DNA of 64,000 nt, taken from NCBI GenBank assembly GCA_027186245.1, contig CP114482.1:30523209-30587208 (forward strand). The letters run 5' to 3'. The first letter of the stretch is position 1, and each line of letters starts with the position of its first letter. A model generated the notes under the pieces. It saw only the letters and a program-made list of their open reading frames with translations, was not told where the DNA came from and searched no databases. Shown in pieces: positions 37,897-49,912 of the stretch. The stretch comes from Coriaria nepalensis. Lineage: Eukaryota; Streptophyta; Magnoliopsida; Cucurbitales; Coriariaceae. Both the position numbers and the translations under genes were made by a program.

Positions 37897-39040
37897 GTGC
37901 ACGAAACTCGTGTTTAAAGTGCAAAAGTAGAATTCGTTCTAATCATAATCATAAGATGTATTGGCTTGAGGTGACTCATGAAAATGATTTTAAGGAAAAA
38001 CAAATGAACACATGTCCTGAAAAGGACATGAGAATGTTGTGCACAAAACTTGTGCTTGAAGTGCAAAAATAGAATTTATTCGAATCGCCATCATATGACT
38101 TATTATTAGCCTGAGTTGACCCATTGACGTGATTTTAAGGTGAAACTAAGCACATGTGTCCCCTAAAGGTCATTAGTATGTTGTGCATAAGACTCGTGTA
38201 TAAAGTGCAAAAGTAGAATTCGTTCTAATCACAATCATAAGATTTATTCGCTTGAGGTGACTCATGAAAATGATTTTAATGTAAAACAAATGAACACATG
38301 TCCCGCGAAGGACATTAGATTGTTGTGCACAAAACTCGTGTTTGAAGTGCAAAAATAGAATTTATTTGAATCGCCATCATATGACTTATTATTGGCCCGA
38401 GTTGACTCATTGACATGATTTTTAGGTGAAACCAACGCACACGTGTCCCCTAAAGGTCATTAGCATGTTGTGCCCGAAACTCGTGTATAAAGTGCAAAAG
38501 TAGAATTCGTTCTAATCACAATCATAAGATTTATTGGCATGAGGTGACTCTTTAAAATGATTTTAAAGAAAAACAAATGAACACATGTCCTGAAAAGGAC
38601 ATTAGAATGTCGTGCACAAAACTCGTGCTTGAAGTGCAAAAATATAATTTATTCGAATCGCCAGCATATGACTTATTATTAGCCTGACTTGACCCATTGA
38701 CGTGATTTTAAGGTGAAACTAAGGCACACATGTCCCCTAAAGGTCATTAGTATGTTGTGCACAAAACTCGTGTATAAAGTGCAAAAGTAGAATTCGTTCT
38801 AATCACAATCATAAGATTTATTCGCTTGAGGTGACTCATGAAAATGATTTTAAGGAAAAACAAATGAACACATGTCCCGCAAAGGACATTAGAATGTTGT
38901 GCACAAAACTCGTGTTTGAAGTGCAAAAACAGAATTTGTACGAATCACCATCATATGACTTATTGACTTGGGGTGACTCACTGACATGAGTTTAAGGTGA
39001 AACCAAGGCACACGTGTCCCCCAAAGGTCATTAGCAAGTT
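37897..39040 (+). repeat. HOR unit L1 (1,144 bp, dimers a-b-c-d)
   Basis: a: GTTTAAAG, CCTGAAAAGGACATGAG, CTTGTGCTTG, AACTAAGCACATG. b: GCATAAGACTCGTG, TTTTAATGTAAAAC, CCCGCGAAGG, TTAGATTG, TTATTGGCCCGAG, GATTTTTAGG. c: GCCCGAAACTC, TTGGCATGAGG, CTCTTTAAAATG, TATAATTT, CCAGCATATG. d: ACAAAACTCGTGTATAAAG, CCCGCAAAGG, TTGTACGAATC, TTGACTTGGGG. Nearly identical to L6 at offset 9,728. Confidence 0.9.
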
Positions 39041-40182
39041 GTGCACGAAACTCGTGTTTAAAGTGCAAAAGTAGAATTCGTTCTAATCATAATCATAAGA
39101 TGTATTGGCTTGAGGTGACTCATGAAAATGATTTTAAGGAAAAACAAATGAACACATGTCCTGAAAAGGACATGAGAATGTTGTGCACAAAACTTGTGCT
39201 TGAAGTGCAAAAATAGAATTTATTCGAATCGCCATCATATGACTTATTATTAGCCTGAGTTGACCCATTGACGTGATTTTAAGGTGAAACTAAGCACATG
39301 TGTCCCCTAAAGGTCATTAGTATGTTGTGCATAAGACTCGTGTATAAAGTGCAAAAGTAGAATTCATTCTAATCACAATCATAAGATTTATTCGCTTGAG
39401 GTGACTCATGAAAATGATTTTAAGGTAAAACAAATGAACACATGTCCCGCGCAGGACATTAGATTGTTGTGCACAAAACTCGTGTTTGAAGTGCAAAAAT
39501 AGAATTTATTTGAATCGCCATCATATGACTTATTATTGGCCTGAGTTGACTCATTGACATGATTTTTAGGTGAAACCAAGGAACACGTGTCCCCTAAAGG
39601 TCATTAGCATGTTGTGCCCGAAACTCGTGTATAAAGTGCAAAAGTAGAATTCGTTCTAATCACAATCGTAAGATTTATTGGCATGAGGTGACTCTTTAAA
39701 ATGATTTTAAAGAAAAACAAATGAACACGTCCTGAAAAGGACATTAGAATGTTGTGCACAAAACTCGTGCTTGAAGTGCAAAAATAGAATTTATTCGAAT
39801 CGCCATCATATGACTTATTATTAGCCTGAGTTGACCCATTGACGTGATTTTAAGGTGAAACTAAGGCACACATGTCCCCTAAAGGTCATTAGTATGTTGT
39901 GCACAAAACTCGTGTATAAAGTGCAAAAGTAGAATTCTTTCCAATCACAATCATAAGATGTATTGGCCTGAGGTGACTCATGAAAATGATTTTAAGGAAA
40001 AACAAATGAACACATGTCCCGCAAAGGACATTAGAATGTTGTGCACAAAACTCGTGTTTGAAGTGCAAAAAGAGAATTTGTACGAATCACCATCATATGA
40101 CTTATTGGCTTGGGGTGACTCACTGACATGAGTTTAAGGTGAAACCAAGGCACACGTGTCCCCCAAAGGTCATTAGCAAGTT
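39041..40182 (+). repeat. HOR unit L2 (1,142 bp)
   Basis: Order a-b-c-d. Marks: GAATTCATTC and GCGCAGG in b, AACACGTCCTG in c (2-bp loss near 39,728 explaining the length), TCTTTCCAATC and TTGGCCTGAGG in d. Nearly identical to L7 at 48,769, which lacks the 2-bp loss, so the loss happened after the two copies separated. Confidence 0.9.
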
Positions 40183-40755
40183 GTGCACAAAACTCGTGTT
40201 TAAAGTGGAAAAGTAGAATTCGTTCTAATCATAATCATAAGATGTATTGGCTTGAGGTGACTCATGAAAATGATTTTAAGGAAAAACAAATGAACACACG
40301 TCTTATTAAGGTGACATTAGAATGTTGTGCACAAAACTTGTGCTTGAAGTGCAAAAATAGAATTTATTCGAATCGCCATCATATGACTTATTATTAGCCT
40401 GAGTTGACCCATTGACGTGATTTTAAGGTGAAACTAAGGCACACGTGTCCCCTAAAGGTCATTAGTATGTTGTGCACAAAACTCGTGTATAAAGTGCAAT
40501 AGTAGAATTCGTTCTAATCACAATCATAAGATTTATTCGCTTGAGGTGACTCATGAAAATGATTTTAAGGAAAAACAAATGAACACATGTCCCGCAAAGG
40601 ACATTAGAATGTTGTGCACAAAACTCGTGTTTGAAGTGCAAAAACAGAATTTGTACGAATCACCATCATATGACTTATTGGCTTGGGGTGACTCACTGAC
40701 ATGAGTTTAAGGTGAAACCAAGGCACACGTGTCCCCCAAAGGTCATTAGCAAGTT
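40183..40755 (+). repeat. HOR unit S3
   Basis: a' with ACACGTCTTATTAAGG plus a second dimer that keeps the d-type head (ACAAAACTCGTGTATAAAG, GCAATAGTAG). Unlike S1/S2 it lacks the b-type GCATAAGAC head, so its deletion junction differs. Confidence 0.85.
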
Positions 40756-41901
40756 GTGCACGAAACTCGTCTTTAAAGTGCAAAAGTAGAATTCGTTCTA
40801 ATCATAATCAGAAGATGTATTGGCTTGAGGTGACTCATGAAAATGATTTTAAGGAAAAACAAATGAACACATGTCCTGAAAAGGACATGAGAATGTTGTG
40901 CACAAAACTTGTGCTTGAAGTGCAAAAATAGAATTTATTCGAATCGCCATCATATGACTTATTATTAGCCTGAGTTGACCCATTGACGTGATTTTAAGGT
41001 GAAACTAAGCACATGTGTCCCCTAAAGGTCATTAGTATGTTGTGCATAAGACTCGTGTATAAAGTGCAAAAGTAGAATTCATTCTAATCACAATCATAAG
41101 ATTTATTCGCTTGAGGTGACTCATGAAAATGATTTTAAGGTAAAACAAATGAACACATGTCCCGCGCAGGACATTAGATTGTTGTGCACAAAACTCGTGT
41201 TTGAAGTGCAAAAATAGAATTTATTTGAATCGCCATCATATGACTTATTATTGGCCTGAGTTGACTCATTGACATGATTTTTAGGTGAAACCAAGGAACA
41301 AATGTGTCCCCTAAAGGTCATTAGCATGTTGTGCCCGAAACTCGTGTATAAAGTGCAAAAGTAGAATTCGTTCTAATCACAATCGTAAGATTTATTGGCA
41401 TGAGGTGACTCTTTAAAATGATTTTAAAGAAAAACAAATGAACACATGTCCTGAAAAGGACATTAGAATGTTGTGCACAAAACTCGTGCTTGAAGTGCAA
41501 AAATAGAATTTATTCGAATCGCCATCATATGACTTATTATTAGCCTGAGTTGACCCATTGACGTGATTTTAAGGTGAAACTAAGGCACACATGTCCCCTA
41601 AAGGTCATTAGTATGTTGTGCACAAAACTCGTGTATAAAGTGCAAAAGTAGAATTCGTTCTAATCACAATCATAAGATTTATTCGCTTGAGGTGACTCAT
41701 GAAAATGATTTTAAGTAAAAACAAATGAACACATGTCCCGCAAAGGACATTAGAATGTTGTGCACAAAACTCGTGTTTGAAGTGCAAAAACAGAATTTGT
41801 ACGAATCACCATCATATGACTTATTGGCTTGGGGTGACTCACTGACATGAGTTTAAGGTGAAACCAAGGCACACGTGTCCCCCAAAGGTCATTAGCAAGT
41901 T
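40756..41901 (+). repeat. HOR unit L3 (1,146 bp)
   Basis: Order a-b-c-d. Marks: CTTTAAAG in a, GAATTCATTC and GCGCAGG in b, a 2-bp gain GGAACAAATGTGTCC near 41,296, and TTTTAAGTAAAAAC in d. The b dimer resembles that of L2. Confidence 0.88.
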
Positions 41902-43045
41902 GTGCACGAAACTCGTCTTTAAAGTGCAAAAGTAGAATTCGTTCTAATCATAATCATAAGATGTATTGGCTTGAGGTGACTCATGAAAATGATTTTAAGG
42001 AAAAACAAATGAACACATGTCCAGAAAAGGACATGAGAATGTTGTGCACAAAACTTGTGCTTGAAGTGCAAAAATAGAATTTATTCGAATCGCCATCATA
42101 TGACTTATTATTAGCCTGAGTTGACCCATTGACGTGATTTTAAGGTGAAATTAAGCACATGTGTCCCCTAAAGGTCATTAGTATGTTGTGCATAAGACTC
42201 GTGTATAAAGTGCAAAAGTAGAATTCGTTCTAATCACAATCATAAGATTTATTCGCTTGAGCTGACTCATGAAAATGATTTTAAGGTAAAACAAATGAAC
42301 ACATGTCCCGCGAAGGACATTAGATTGTTGTGCACAACACTCGTGTTTGAAGTGCAAAAATAGAATTTATTTGAATCGCCATCATATGACTTATTATTTG
42401 CCTGAGTTGACTCATTGACATGATTTTTAGGCGAAACCAACGCACACGTGTCCCCTAAAGGTCATTAGCATGTTGTGCCCGAAACTCGTGTATAAAGTGC
42501 AAAAGTAGAATTCGTTCTAATCACAATCATAAGATTTATTGGCATGAGGTGACTCTTTAAAATGATTTTAAAGAAAAACAAATGAACACATGTCCTGAAA
42601 AGGACATTAGAATGTTGTGCACAAAACTCGTGCTTGAAGTGCAAAAATAGAATTTATTCAAATCGCCATCATATGACTTATTATTAGCCTGAGTTGACCC
42701 ATTGACGTGATTTTAAGGTGAAACTAAGGCACACATGTCCCCTAAAGGTCATTAGTATGTTGTGCACAAAACTCGTGTATAAAGTGCAAAAGTAGAATTC
42801 GTTCTAATCACAATCATAAGATTTATTCGCTTGAGGTGACTCATGAAAATGATTTTAAGTAAAAACAAATGAACACATGTCCCGCAAAGGACATTAGAAT
42901 GTTGTGCACAAAACTCGTGTTTGAAGTGCAAAAACAGAATTTGTACGAATCACCATCATATGACTTATTGGCTTGGGGTGACTCACTGACATGAGTTTAA
43001 GGTGAAACCAAGGCACACGTGTCCCCCAAAGGTCATTAGCAAGTT
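41902..43045 (+). repeat. HOR unit L4 (1,144 bp)
   Basis: Order a-b-c-d. Marks: CCAGAAAAGG in a, GAAATTAAGCACATG, GAGCTGACTC and CACAACACTCG in b, GCGAAACCAACGC, TTTTAAGTAAAAAC in d. It matches L5 at offset 3,433 (exactly three L lengths plus 1). Confidence 0.88.
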
Positions 43046-43618
43046 GTGCACGAAACTCGTGTTTAAAGTGCAAAAGTAGAATTCGTTCTAATCATAATCA
43101 TAAGATGTATTGGCTTGAGGTGACTCATGAAAATGATTTTAAGGAAAAACAAATGAACACATGTCTTATTAAGGTGACATTAGAATGTTGTGCACAAAAC
43201 TTGTGCTTGAAGTGCAAAAATAGAATTTATTCGAATCGCCATCATATGACTTATTATTAGCCTGAGTTGACCCATTGACGTGATTTTAAGGTGAAACTAA
43301 GGCACATGTGTCCCCTAAAGGTCATTAGTATGTTGTGCATAAGACTCGTCTATAAAGTGCAAAAGTAGAATTCGTTCTAATCACAATCATAAGATTTATT
43401 CGCTTGAGGTGACTCATGAAAATGATTTTAAGGAAAAACAAATGAACACATGTCCCGCAAAGGACATTAGAATGTTGTGCACAAAACTTGTGTTTGAAGT
43501 GCAAAAACAGAATTTGTACGAATCACCATCATATGACTTATTGGCTTGGGGTGACTCACTGACATGAGTTTAAGGTGAAACCAAGGCACACGTGTCCCCC
43601 AAAGGTCATTAGCAAGTT
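43046..43618 (+). repeat. HOR unit S4
   Basis: Copy of S1 (offset 6,295), with the same TCTTATTAAGG and GCATAAGACTCGTC marks and ACAAAACTTGTGTTTG in its last B monomer. Confidence 0.86.
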
Positions 43619-44191
43619 GTGCACGAAACTCGTCTTTAAAGTGCAAAAGTAGAATTCGTTCTAATCATAATCATAAGATGTATTGGCTTGAGGTGACTCA
43701 TGAAAATGATTTTAAGGAAAAACAAATGAACACATGTCTTATTAAGGTGACATTAGAATGTTGTGCACAAAACTTGTGCTTGAAGTGCAAAAATAGAATT
43801 TATTCGAATCGCCATCATATGACTTATTATTAGCCTGAGTTGACCCATTGACGTGATTTTAAGGTGAAACTAAGGCACATGTGTCCCCTAAAGGTCATTG
43901 GTATGTTGTGCATAAGACTCGTCTATAAAGTGCAAAAGTAGAATTCGTTCTAATCACAATCATAAGATTTATTCGCTTGAGGTGACTCATGAAAATTATT
44001 TTAAGGAAAAACAAATGAACACATGTCCCGCAAAGGACATTAGAATGTTGTGCACAAAACTCGTGTTTGAAGTGCAAAAACAGAATTTGTACGAATCACC
44101 ATCATATGACTTATTGGCTTGGGGTGACTCACTGACATGAGTTTAAGGTGAAACCAAGGCACACGTGTCCCCCAAAGGTCATTAGCAAGTT
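43619..44191 (+). repeat. HOR unit S5
   Basis: Copy of S2 (offset 6,295), including CTTTAAAG, CATTGGTATG and GAAAATTATTTTAAGG. Confidence 0.86.
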
Positions 44192-44763
44192 GTGCACGAA
44201 ACTCGTGTTTAAAGTGCAAAAGTAGAATTCGTTCTAATCATAATCATAAGATGTATTGGCTTGAGGTGACTCATGAAAATGATTTTAAGGAAAAACAAAT
44301 GAACACATGTCTTATTAAGGTGACATTAGAATGTTGTGCACAAAACTTGTGCTTGAAGTGCAAAAATAGAATTTATTCGAATCGCCATCATATGACTTAT
44401 TATTAGCCTGAGTTGACCCATTGACGTGATTTTAAGGTGAAACTAAGCACATGTGTCCCCTAAAGGTCATTAGTATGTTGTGCATAAGACTCGTGTATAA
44501 AGTGCAAAAGTAGAATTCGTTCTAATCACAATCATAAGATTTATTCGCTTGAGGTGACTCATGAAAATGATTTTAATGTAAAACAAATGAACACATGTCC
44601 CGCGAAGGACATTAGATTGTTGTGCACAAAACTCGTGTTTGAAGTGCATAAACAGAATTTGTACGAATCACCATCATATGACTTATTGGCTTGGGGTGAC
44701 TCACTGACATGAGTTTAAGGTGAAACCAAGGCACACGTGTCCCCCAAAGGTCATTAGCAAGTT
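44192..44763 (+). repeat. HOR unit S6 (hybrid)
   Basis: First dimer is a' (TCTTATTAAGG). The second begins as dimer b (GCATAAGACTCGTG, TTTTAATGTAAAAC, CCCGCGAAGG, TTAGATTG) and switches inside its B monomer to dimer d (GCATAAACAGAATTTGTACG). The switch lies near 44,649. Confidence 0.87.
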
Positions 44764-45334
44764 GTGCACGAAACTCGTGTTTAAAGTGCAAAAGTAGAAC
44801 TCGTTCTAATCACAATCGTAAGATTTATTCGCTTGAGGTGACTCATGAAAATGATTTTAAGGAAAAACAAATGAACACATGTCCCGAAAAGGACATTAGA
44901 ATGTTGTGCACAAAACTTGTGCTTGAAGTGCAAAAATAGAATTTATTCGAATCGCCATCATATGACTTATTATTAGCCTGAGTTGACCCATTGACGTGAT
45001 TTTAAGGTGAAACTAAGGCACACATGTCCCCTAAAGGTCATTAGTATGTTGTGCACAAAACTCGTGTATAAAGTGCAAAAGTAGAATTCGTTCTAATCAC
45101 AATCATAAGATTTATTCGCTTGAGGTGACTCATGAAAATGATTTTAAGTAAAAACAAATGAACACATGTCCCGCAAAGGACATTAGAATGTTGTGCACAA
45201 AACTCGTGTTTGAAGTGCAAAAACAGAATTTGTACGAATCACCATCATATGACTTATTGGCTTGGGGTGACTCACTGACATGAGTTTAAGGTGAAACCAA
45301 GGCACACGTGTCCCCCAAAGGTCATTAGCAAGTT
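44764..45334 (+). repeat. HOR unit S7 (hybrid, 571 bp)
   Basis: Starts as dimer a (GTTTAAAG) but continues with CACAATCGTAAG, TTTATTCGCTTGAGG and CCCGAAAAGG, a combination otherwise seen at about 34.80-34.90 kb. The second dimer is d with TTTTAAGTAAAAAC. A unit with a different join from S6. Confidence 0.83.
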
Positions 45335-46478
45335 GTGCACGAAACTCGTCTTTAAAGTGCAAAAGTAGAATTCGTTCTAATCATAATCATAAGATGTATT
45401 GGCTTGAGGTGACTCATGAAAATGATTTTAAGGAAAAACAAATGAACACATGTCCTGAAAAGGACATGAGAATGTTGTGCACAAAACTTGTGCTTGAAGT
45501 GCAAAAATAGAATTTATTCGAATCGCCATCATATGACTTATTATTAGCCTGAGTTGACCCATTGACGTGATTTTAAGGTGAAATTAAGCACATGTGTCCC
45601 CTAAAGGTCATTAGTATGTTGTGCATAAGACTCGTGTATAAAGTGCAAAAGTAGAATTCGTTCTAATCACAATCATAAGATTTATTCGCTTGAGGTGACT
45701 CATGAAAATGATTTTAAGGTAAAACAAATTAACACATGTCCCGCGAAGGACATTAGATTGTTGTGCACAACACTCGTGTTTGAAGTGCAAAAATAGAATT
45801 TATTTGAATCGCCATCATATGACTTATTATTGGCCTGAGTTGACTCATTGACATGATTTTTAGGCGAAACCAACGCATACGTGTCCCCTAAAGGTCATTA
45901 GCATGTTGTGCCTGAAACTCGTGTATAAAGTGCAAAAGTAGAATTCGTTCTAATCACAATCATAAGATTTATTGGCATGAGGTGACTCTTTAAAATGATT
46001 TTAAAGAAAAACAAATGAACACATGTCCTGAAAAGGACATTAGAATGTTGTGCACAAAACTCGTGCTTGAAGTGCAAAAATAGAATTTATTCAAATCGCC
46101 ATCATATGACTTATTATTAGCCTGAGTTGACCCATTGACGTGATTTTAAGGTGAAACTAAGGCACACATGTCCCCTAAAGGTCATTAGTATGTTGTGCAC
46201 AAAACTCGTGTATAAAGTGCAAAAGTAGAATTCGTTCTAATCACAATCATAAGATTTATTCGCTTGAGGTGACTCATGAAAATGATTTTAAGTAAAAACA
46301 AATGAACACATGTCCCGCAAAGGACATTAGAATGTTGTGCACAAAACTCGTGTTTGAAGTGCAAAAACAGAATTTGTACGAATCACCATCATATGACTTA
46401 TTGGCTTGGGGTGACTCACTGACATGAGTTTAAGGTGAAACCAAGGCACACGTGTCCCCCAAAGGTCATTAGCAAGTT
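45335..46478 (+). repeat. HOR unit L5 (1,144 bp)
   Basis: Copy of L4 at offset 3,433: GAAATTAAGCACATG, CACAACACTCG, GCGAAACCAACGC and TTTTAAGTAAAAAC are shared. Private changes are CCTGAAACTC at the start of c and CGCATACG. Confidence 0.88.
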
Positions 46479-47051
46479 GTGCACGAAACTCGTGTTTAAA
46501 GTGCAAAAGTAGAATTCGTTCTAATCATAATCATAAGATGTATTGGCTTGAGGTGACTCATGAAAATGATTTTAAGGAAAAACAAATGAACACATGTCTT
46601 ATTAAGGTGACATTAGAATGTTGTGCACAAAACTTGTGCTTGAAGTGCAAAAATAGAATTTATTCGAATCGCCATCATATGACTTATTATTAGCCTGAGT
46701 TGACCCATTGACGTGATTTTAAGGTGAAACTAAGGCACATGTGTCCCCTAAAGGTCATTAGTATGTTGTGCATAAGACTCGTCTATAAAGTGCAAAAGTA
46801 GAATTCGTTCTAATCACAATCATAAGATTTATTCGCTTGAGGTGACTCATGAAAATGATTTTAAGGAAAAACAAATGAACACATGTCCCGCAAAGGACAT
46901 TAGAATGTTGTGCACAAAACTCGTGTTTGAAGTGCAAAAACAGAATTTGTACGAATCACCATCATATGACTTATTGGCTTGGGGTGACTCACTGACATGA
47001 GTTTAAGGTGAAACCAAGGCACACGTGTCCCCCAAAGGTCATTAGCAAGTT
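46479..47051 (+). repeat. HOR unit S8
   Basis: Copy of S1/S4 (offset 9,728 from S1 and 3,433 from S4). Confidence 0.86.
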
Positions 47052-47624
47052 GTGCACGAAACTCGTGTTTAAAGTGCAAAAGTAGAATTCGTTCTAATCA
47101 TAATCATAAGATGTATTGGCTTGAGGTGACTCATGAAAATGATTTTAAGGAAAAACAAATGAACACATGTCTTATTAAGGTGACATTAGAATGTTGTGCA
47201 CAAAACTTGTGCTTGAAGTGCAAAAATAGAATTTATTCGAATCGCCATCATATGACTTATTATTAGCCTGAGTTGACCCATTGACGTGATTTTAAGGTGA
47301 AACTAAGGCACATGTGTCCCCTAAAGGTCATTGGTATGTTGTGCATAAGACTCGTCTATAAAGTGCAAAAGTAGAATTCGTTCTAATCACAATCATAAGA
47401 TTTATTCGCTTGAGGTGACTCATGAAAATTATTTTAAGGAAAAACAAATGAACACATGTCCCGCAAAGGACATTAGAATGTTGTGCACAAAACTCGTGTT
47501 TGAAGTGCAAAAACAGAATTTGTACGAATCACCATCATATGACTTATTGGCTTGGGGTGACTCACTGACATGAGTTTAAGGTGAAACCAAGGCACACGTG
47601 TCCCCCAAAGGTCATTAGCAAGTT
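47052..47624 (+). repeat. HOR unit S9
   Basis: Copy of S2/S5, sharing CATTGGTATG and GAAAATTATTTTAAGG, but starting with GTTTAAAG rather than CTTTAAAG. Confidence 0.86.
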
Positions 47625-48768
47625 GTGCACGAAACTCGTGTTTAAAGTGCAAAAGTAGAATTCGTTCTAATCATAATCATAAGATGTATTGGCTTGAGGT
47701 GACTCATGAAAATGATTTTAAGGAAAAACAAATGAACACATGTCCTGAAAAGGACATGAGAATGTTGTGCACAAAACTTGTGCTTGAAGTGCAAAAATAG
47801 AATTTATTCGAATCGCCATCATATGACTTATTATTAGCCTGAGTTGACCCATTGACGTGATTTTAAGGTGAAACTAAGCACATGTGTCCCCTAAAGGTCA
47901 TTAGTATGTTGTGCATAAGACTCGTGTATAAAGTGCAAAAGTAGAATTCGTTCTAATCACAATCATAAGATTTATTCGCTTGAGGTGACTCATGAAAATG
48001 ATTTTAATGTAAAACAAATGAACACATGTCCCGCGAAGGACATTAGATTGTTGTGCACAAAACTCGTGTTTGAAGTGCAAAAATAGAATTTATTTGAATC
48101 GCCATCATATGACTTATTATTGGCCCGAGTTGACTCATTGACATGATTTTTAGGTGAAACCAACGCACACGTGTCCCCTAAAGGTCATTAGCATGTTGTG
48201 CCCGAAACTCGTGTATAAAGTGCAAAAGTAGAATTCGTTCTAATCACAATCATCAGATTTATTGGCATGAGGTGACTCTTTAAAATGATTTTAAAGAAAA
48301 ACAAATGAACACATGTCCTGAAAAGGACATTAGAATGTCGTGCACAAAACTCGTGCTTGAAGTGCAAAAATATAATTTATTCGAATCGCCAGCATATGAC
48401 TTATTATTAGCCTGACTTGACCCATTGACGTGATTTTAAGGTGAAACTAAGGCACACATGTCCCCTAAAGGTCATTAGTATGTTGTGCACAAAACTCGTG
48501 TATAAAGTGCAAAAGTAGAATTCGTTCTAATCACAATCATAAGATTTATTCGCTTGAGGTGACTCATGAAAATGATTTTAAGGAAAAACAAATGAACACA
48601 TGTCCCGCAAAGGACATTAGAATGTTGTGCACAAAACTCGTGTTTGAAGTGCAAAAACAGAATTTGTACGAATCACCATCATATGACTTATTGACTTGGG
48701 GTGACTCACTGACATGAGTTTAAGGTGAAACCAAGGCACACGTGTCCCCCAAAGGTCATTAGCAAGTT
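47625..48768 (+). repeat. HOR unit L6 (1,144 bp)
   Basis: Near-identical copy of L1 (offset 9,728), sharing the rare TATAATTT, CCAGCATATG, GCCTGACTTGACCC and TTGACTTGGGG. One clear difference is ATCATCAGATTT near 48,250. Confidence 0.9.
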
Positions 48769-49912
48769 GTGCACGAAACTCGTGTTTAAAGTGCAAAAGT
48801 AGAATTCGTTCTAATCATAATCATAAGATGTATTGGCTTGAGGTGACTCATGAAAATGATTTTAAGGAAAAACAAATGAACACATGTCCTGAAAAGGACA
48901 TGAGAATGTTGTGCACAAAACTTGTGCTTGAAGTGCAAAAATAGAATTTATTCGAATCGCCATCATATGACTTATTATTAGCCTGAGTTGACCCATTGAC
49001 GTGATTTTAAGGTGAAACTAAGCACATGTGTCCCCTAAAGGTCATTAGTATGTTGTGCATAAGACTCGTGTATAAAGTGCAAAAGTAGAATTCATTCTAA
49101 TCACAATCATAAGATTTATTCGCTTGAGGTGACTCATGAAAATGATTTTAAGGTAAAACAAATGAACACATGTCCCGCGCAGGACATTAGATTGTTGTGC
49201 ACAAAACTCGTGTTTGAAGTGCAAAAATAGAATTTATTTGAATCGCCATCATATGACTTATTATTGGCCTGAGTTGACTCATTGACATGATTTTTAGGTG
49301 AAACCAAGGAACACGTGTCCCCTAAAGGTCATTAGCATGTTATGCCCGAAACTCGTGTATAAAGTGCAAAAGTAGAATTCGTTCTAATCACAATCGTAAG
49401 ATTTATTGGCATGAGGTGACTCTTTAAAATGATTTTAAAGAAAAACAAATGAACACATGTCCTGAAAAGGACATTAGAATGTTGTGCACAAAACTCGTGC
49501 TTGAAGTGCAAAAATAGAATTTATTCGAATCGCCATCATATGACTTATTATTAGCCTGAGTTGACCCATTGACGTGATTTTAAGGTGAAACTAAGGCACA
49601 CATGTCCCCTAAAGGTCATTAGTATGTTGTGCACAAAACTCGTGTATAAAGTGCAAAAGTAGAATTCTTTCCAATCACAATCATAAGATGTATTGGCCTG
49701 AGGTGACTCATGAAAATGATTTTAAGGAAAAACAAATGAACACATGTCCCGCAAAGGACATTAGAATGTTGTGCACAAAACTCGTGTTTGAAGTGCAAAA
49801 ACAGAATTTGTACGAATCACCATCATATGACTTATTGGCTTGGGGTGACTCACTGACATGAGTTTAAGGTGAAACCAAGGCACACGTGTCCCCCAAAGGT
49901 CATTAGCAAGTT
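48769..49912 (+). repeat. HOR unit L7 (1,144 bp)
   Basis: Near-identical copy of L2 (offset 9,728), sharing GCGCAGG, CAAGGAACACG, TCTTTCCAATC and TTGGCCTGAGG. Private change GTTATGCCCG near 49,340. Confidence 0.9.

Larger units (their letters stand above)
36610..40420 (+). repeat. 3.8-kb segmental duplication, copy 1 (S S L L S block)
   Basis: Colinear with about 46,338-50,150 at an offset of 9,728 bp (9,730 after the 2-bp loss near 39,728). The offset is 34 dimers. Only scattered single-base differences are visible, so this pair looks among the youngest in the window. Confidence 0.9.
41530..44300 (+). repeat. 2.8-kb segmental duplication (offset 3,433), copy 1
   Basis: The order L3-tail, L4, S4, S5 is repeated as S7-tail, L5, S8, S9 at about 44,963-47,733. 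The offset of 3,433 bp is twelve dimers, equal to three L units. The match breaks at 44,300, where copy 1 has TCTTATTAAGG and copy 2 has CCTGAAAAGG. Confidence 0.86.
44963..47733 (+). repeat. 2.8-kb segmental duplication (offset 3,433), copy 2
   Basis: Second copy, as described for 41,530-44,300. It overlaps the left part of the 9,728-offset duplication, so the two events are nested. Confidence 0.86.
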
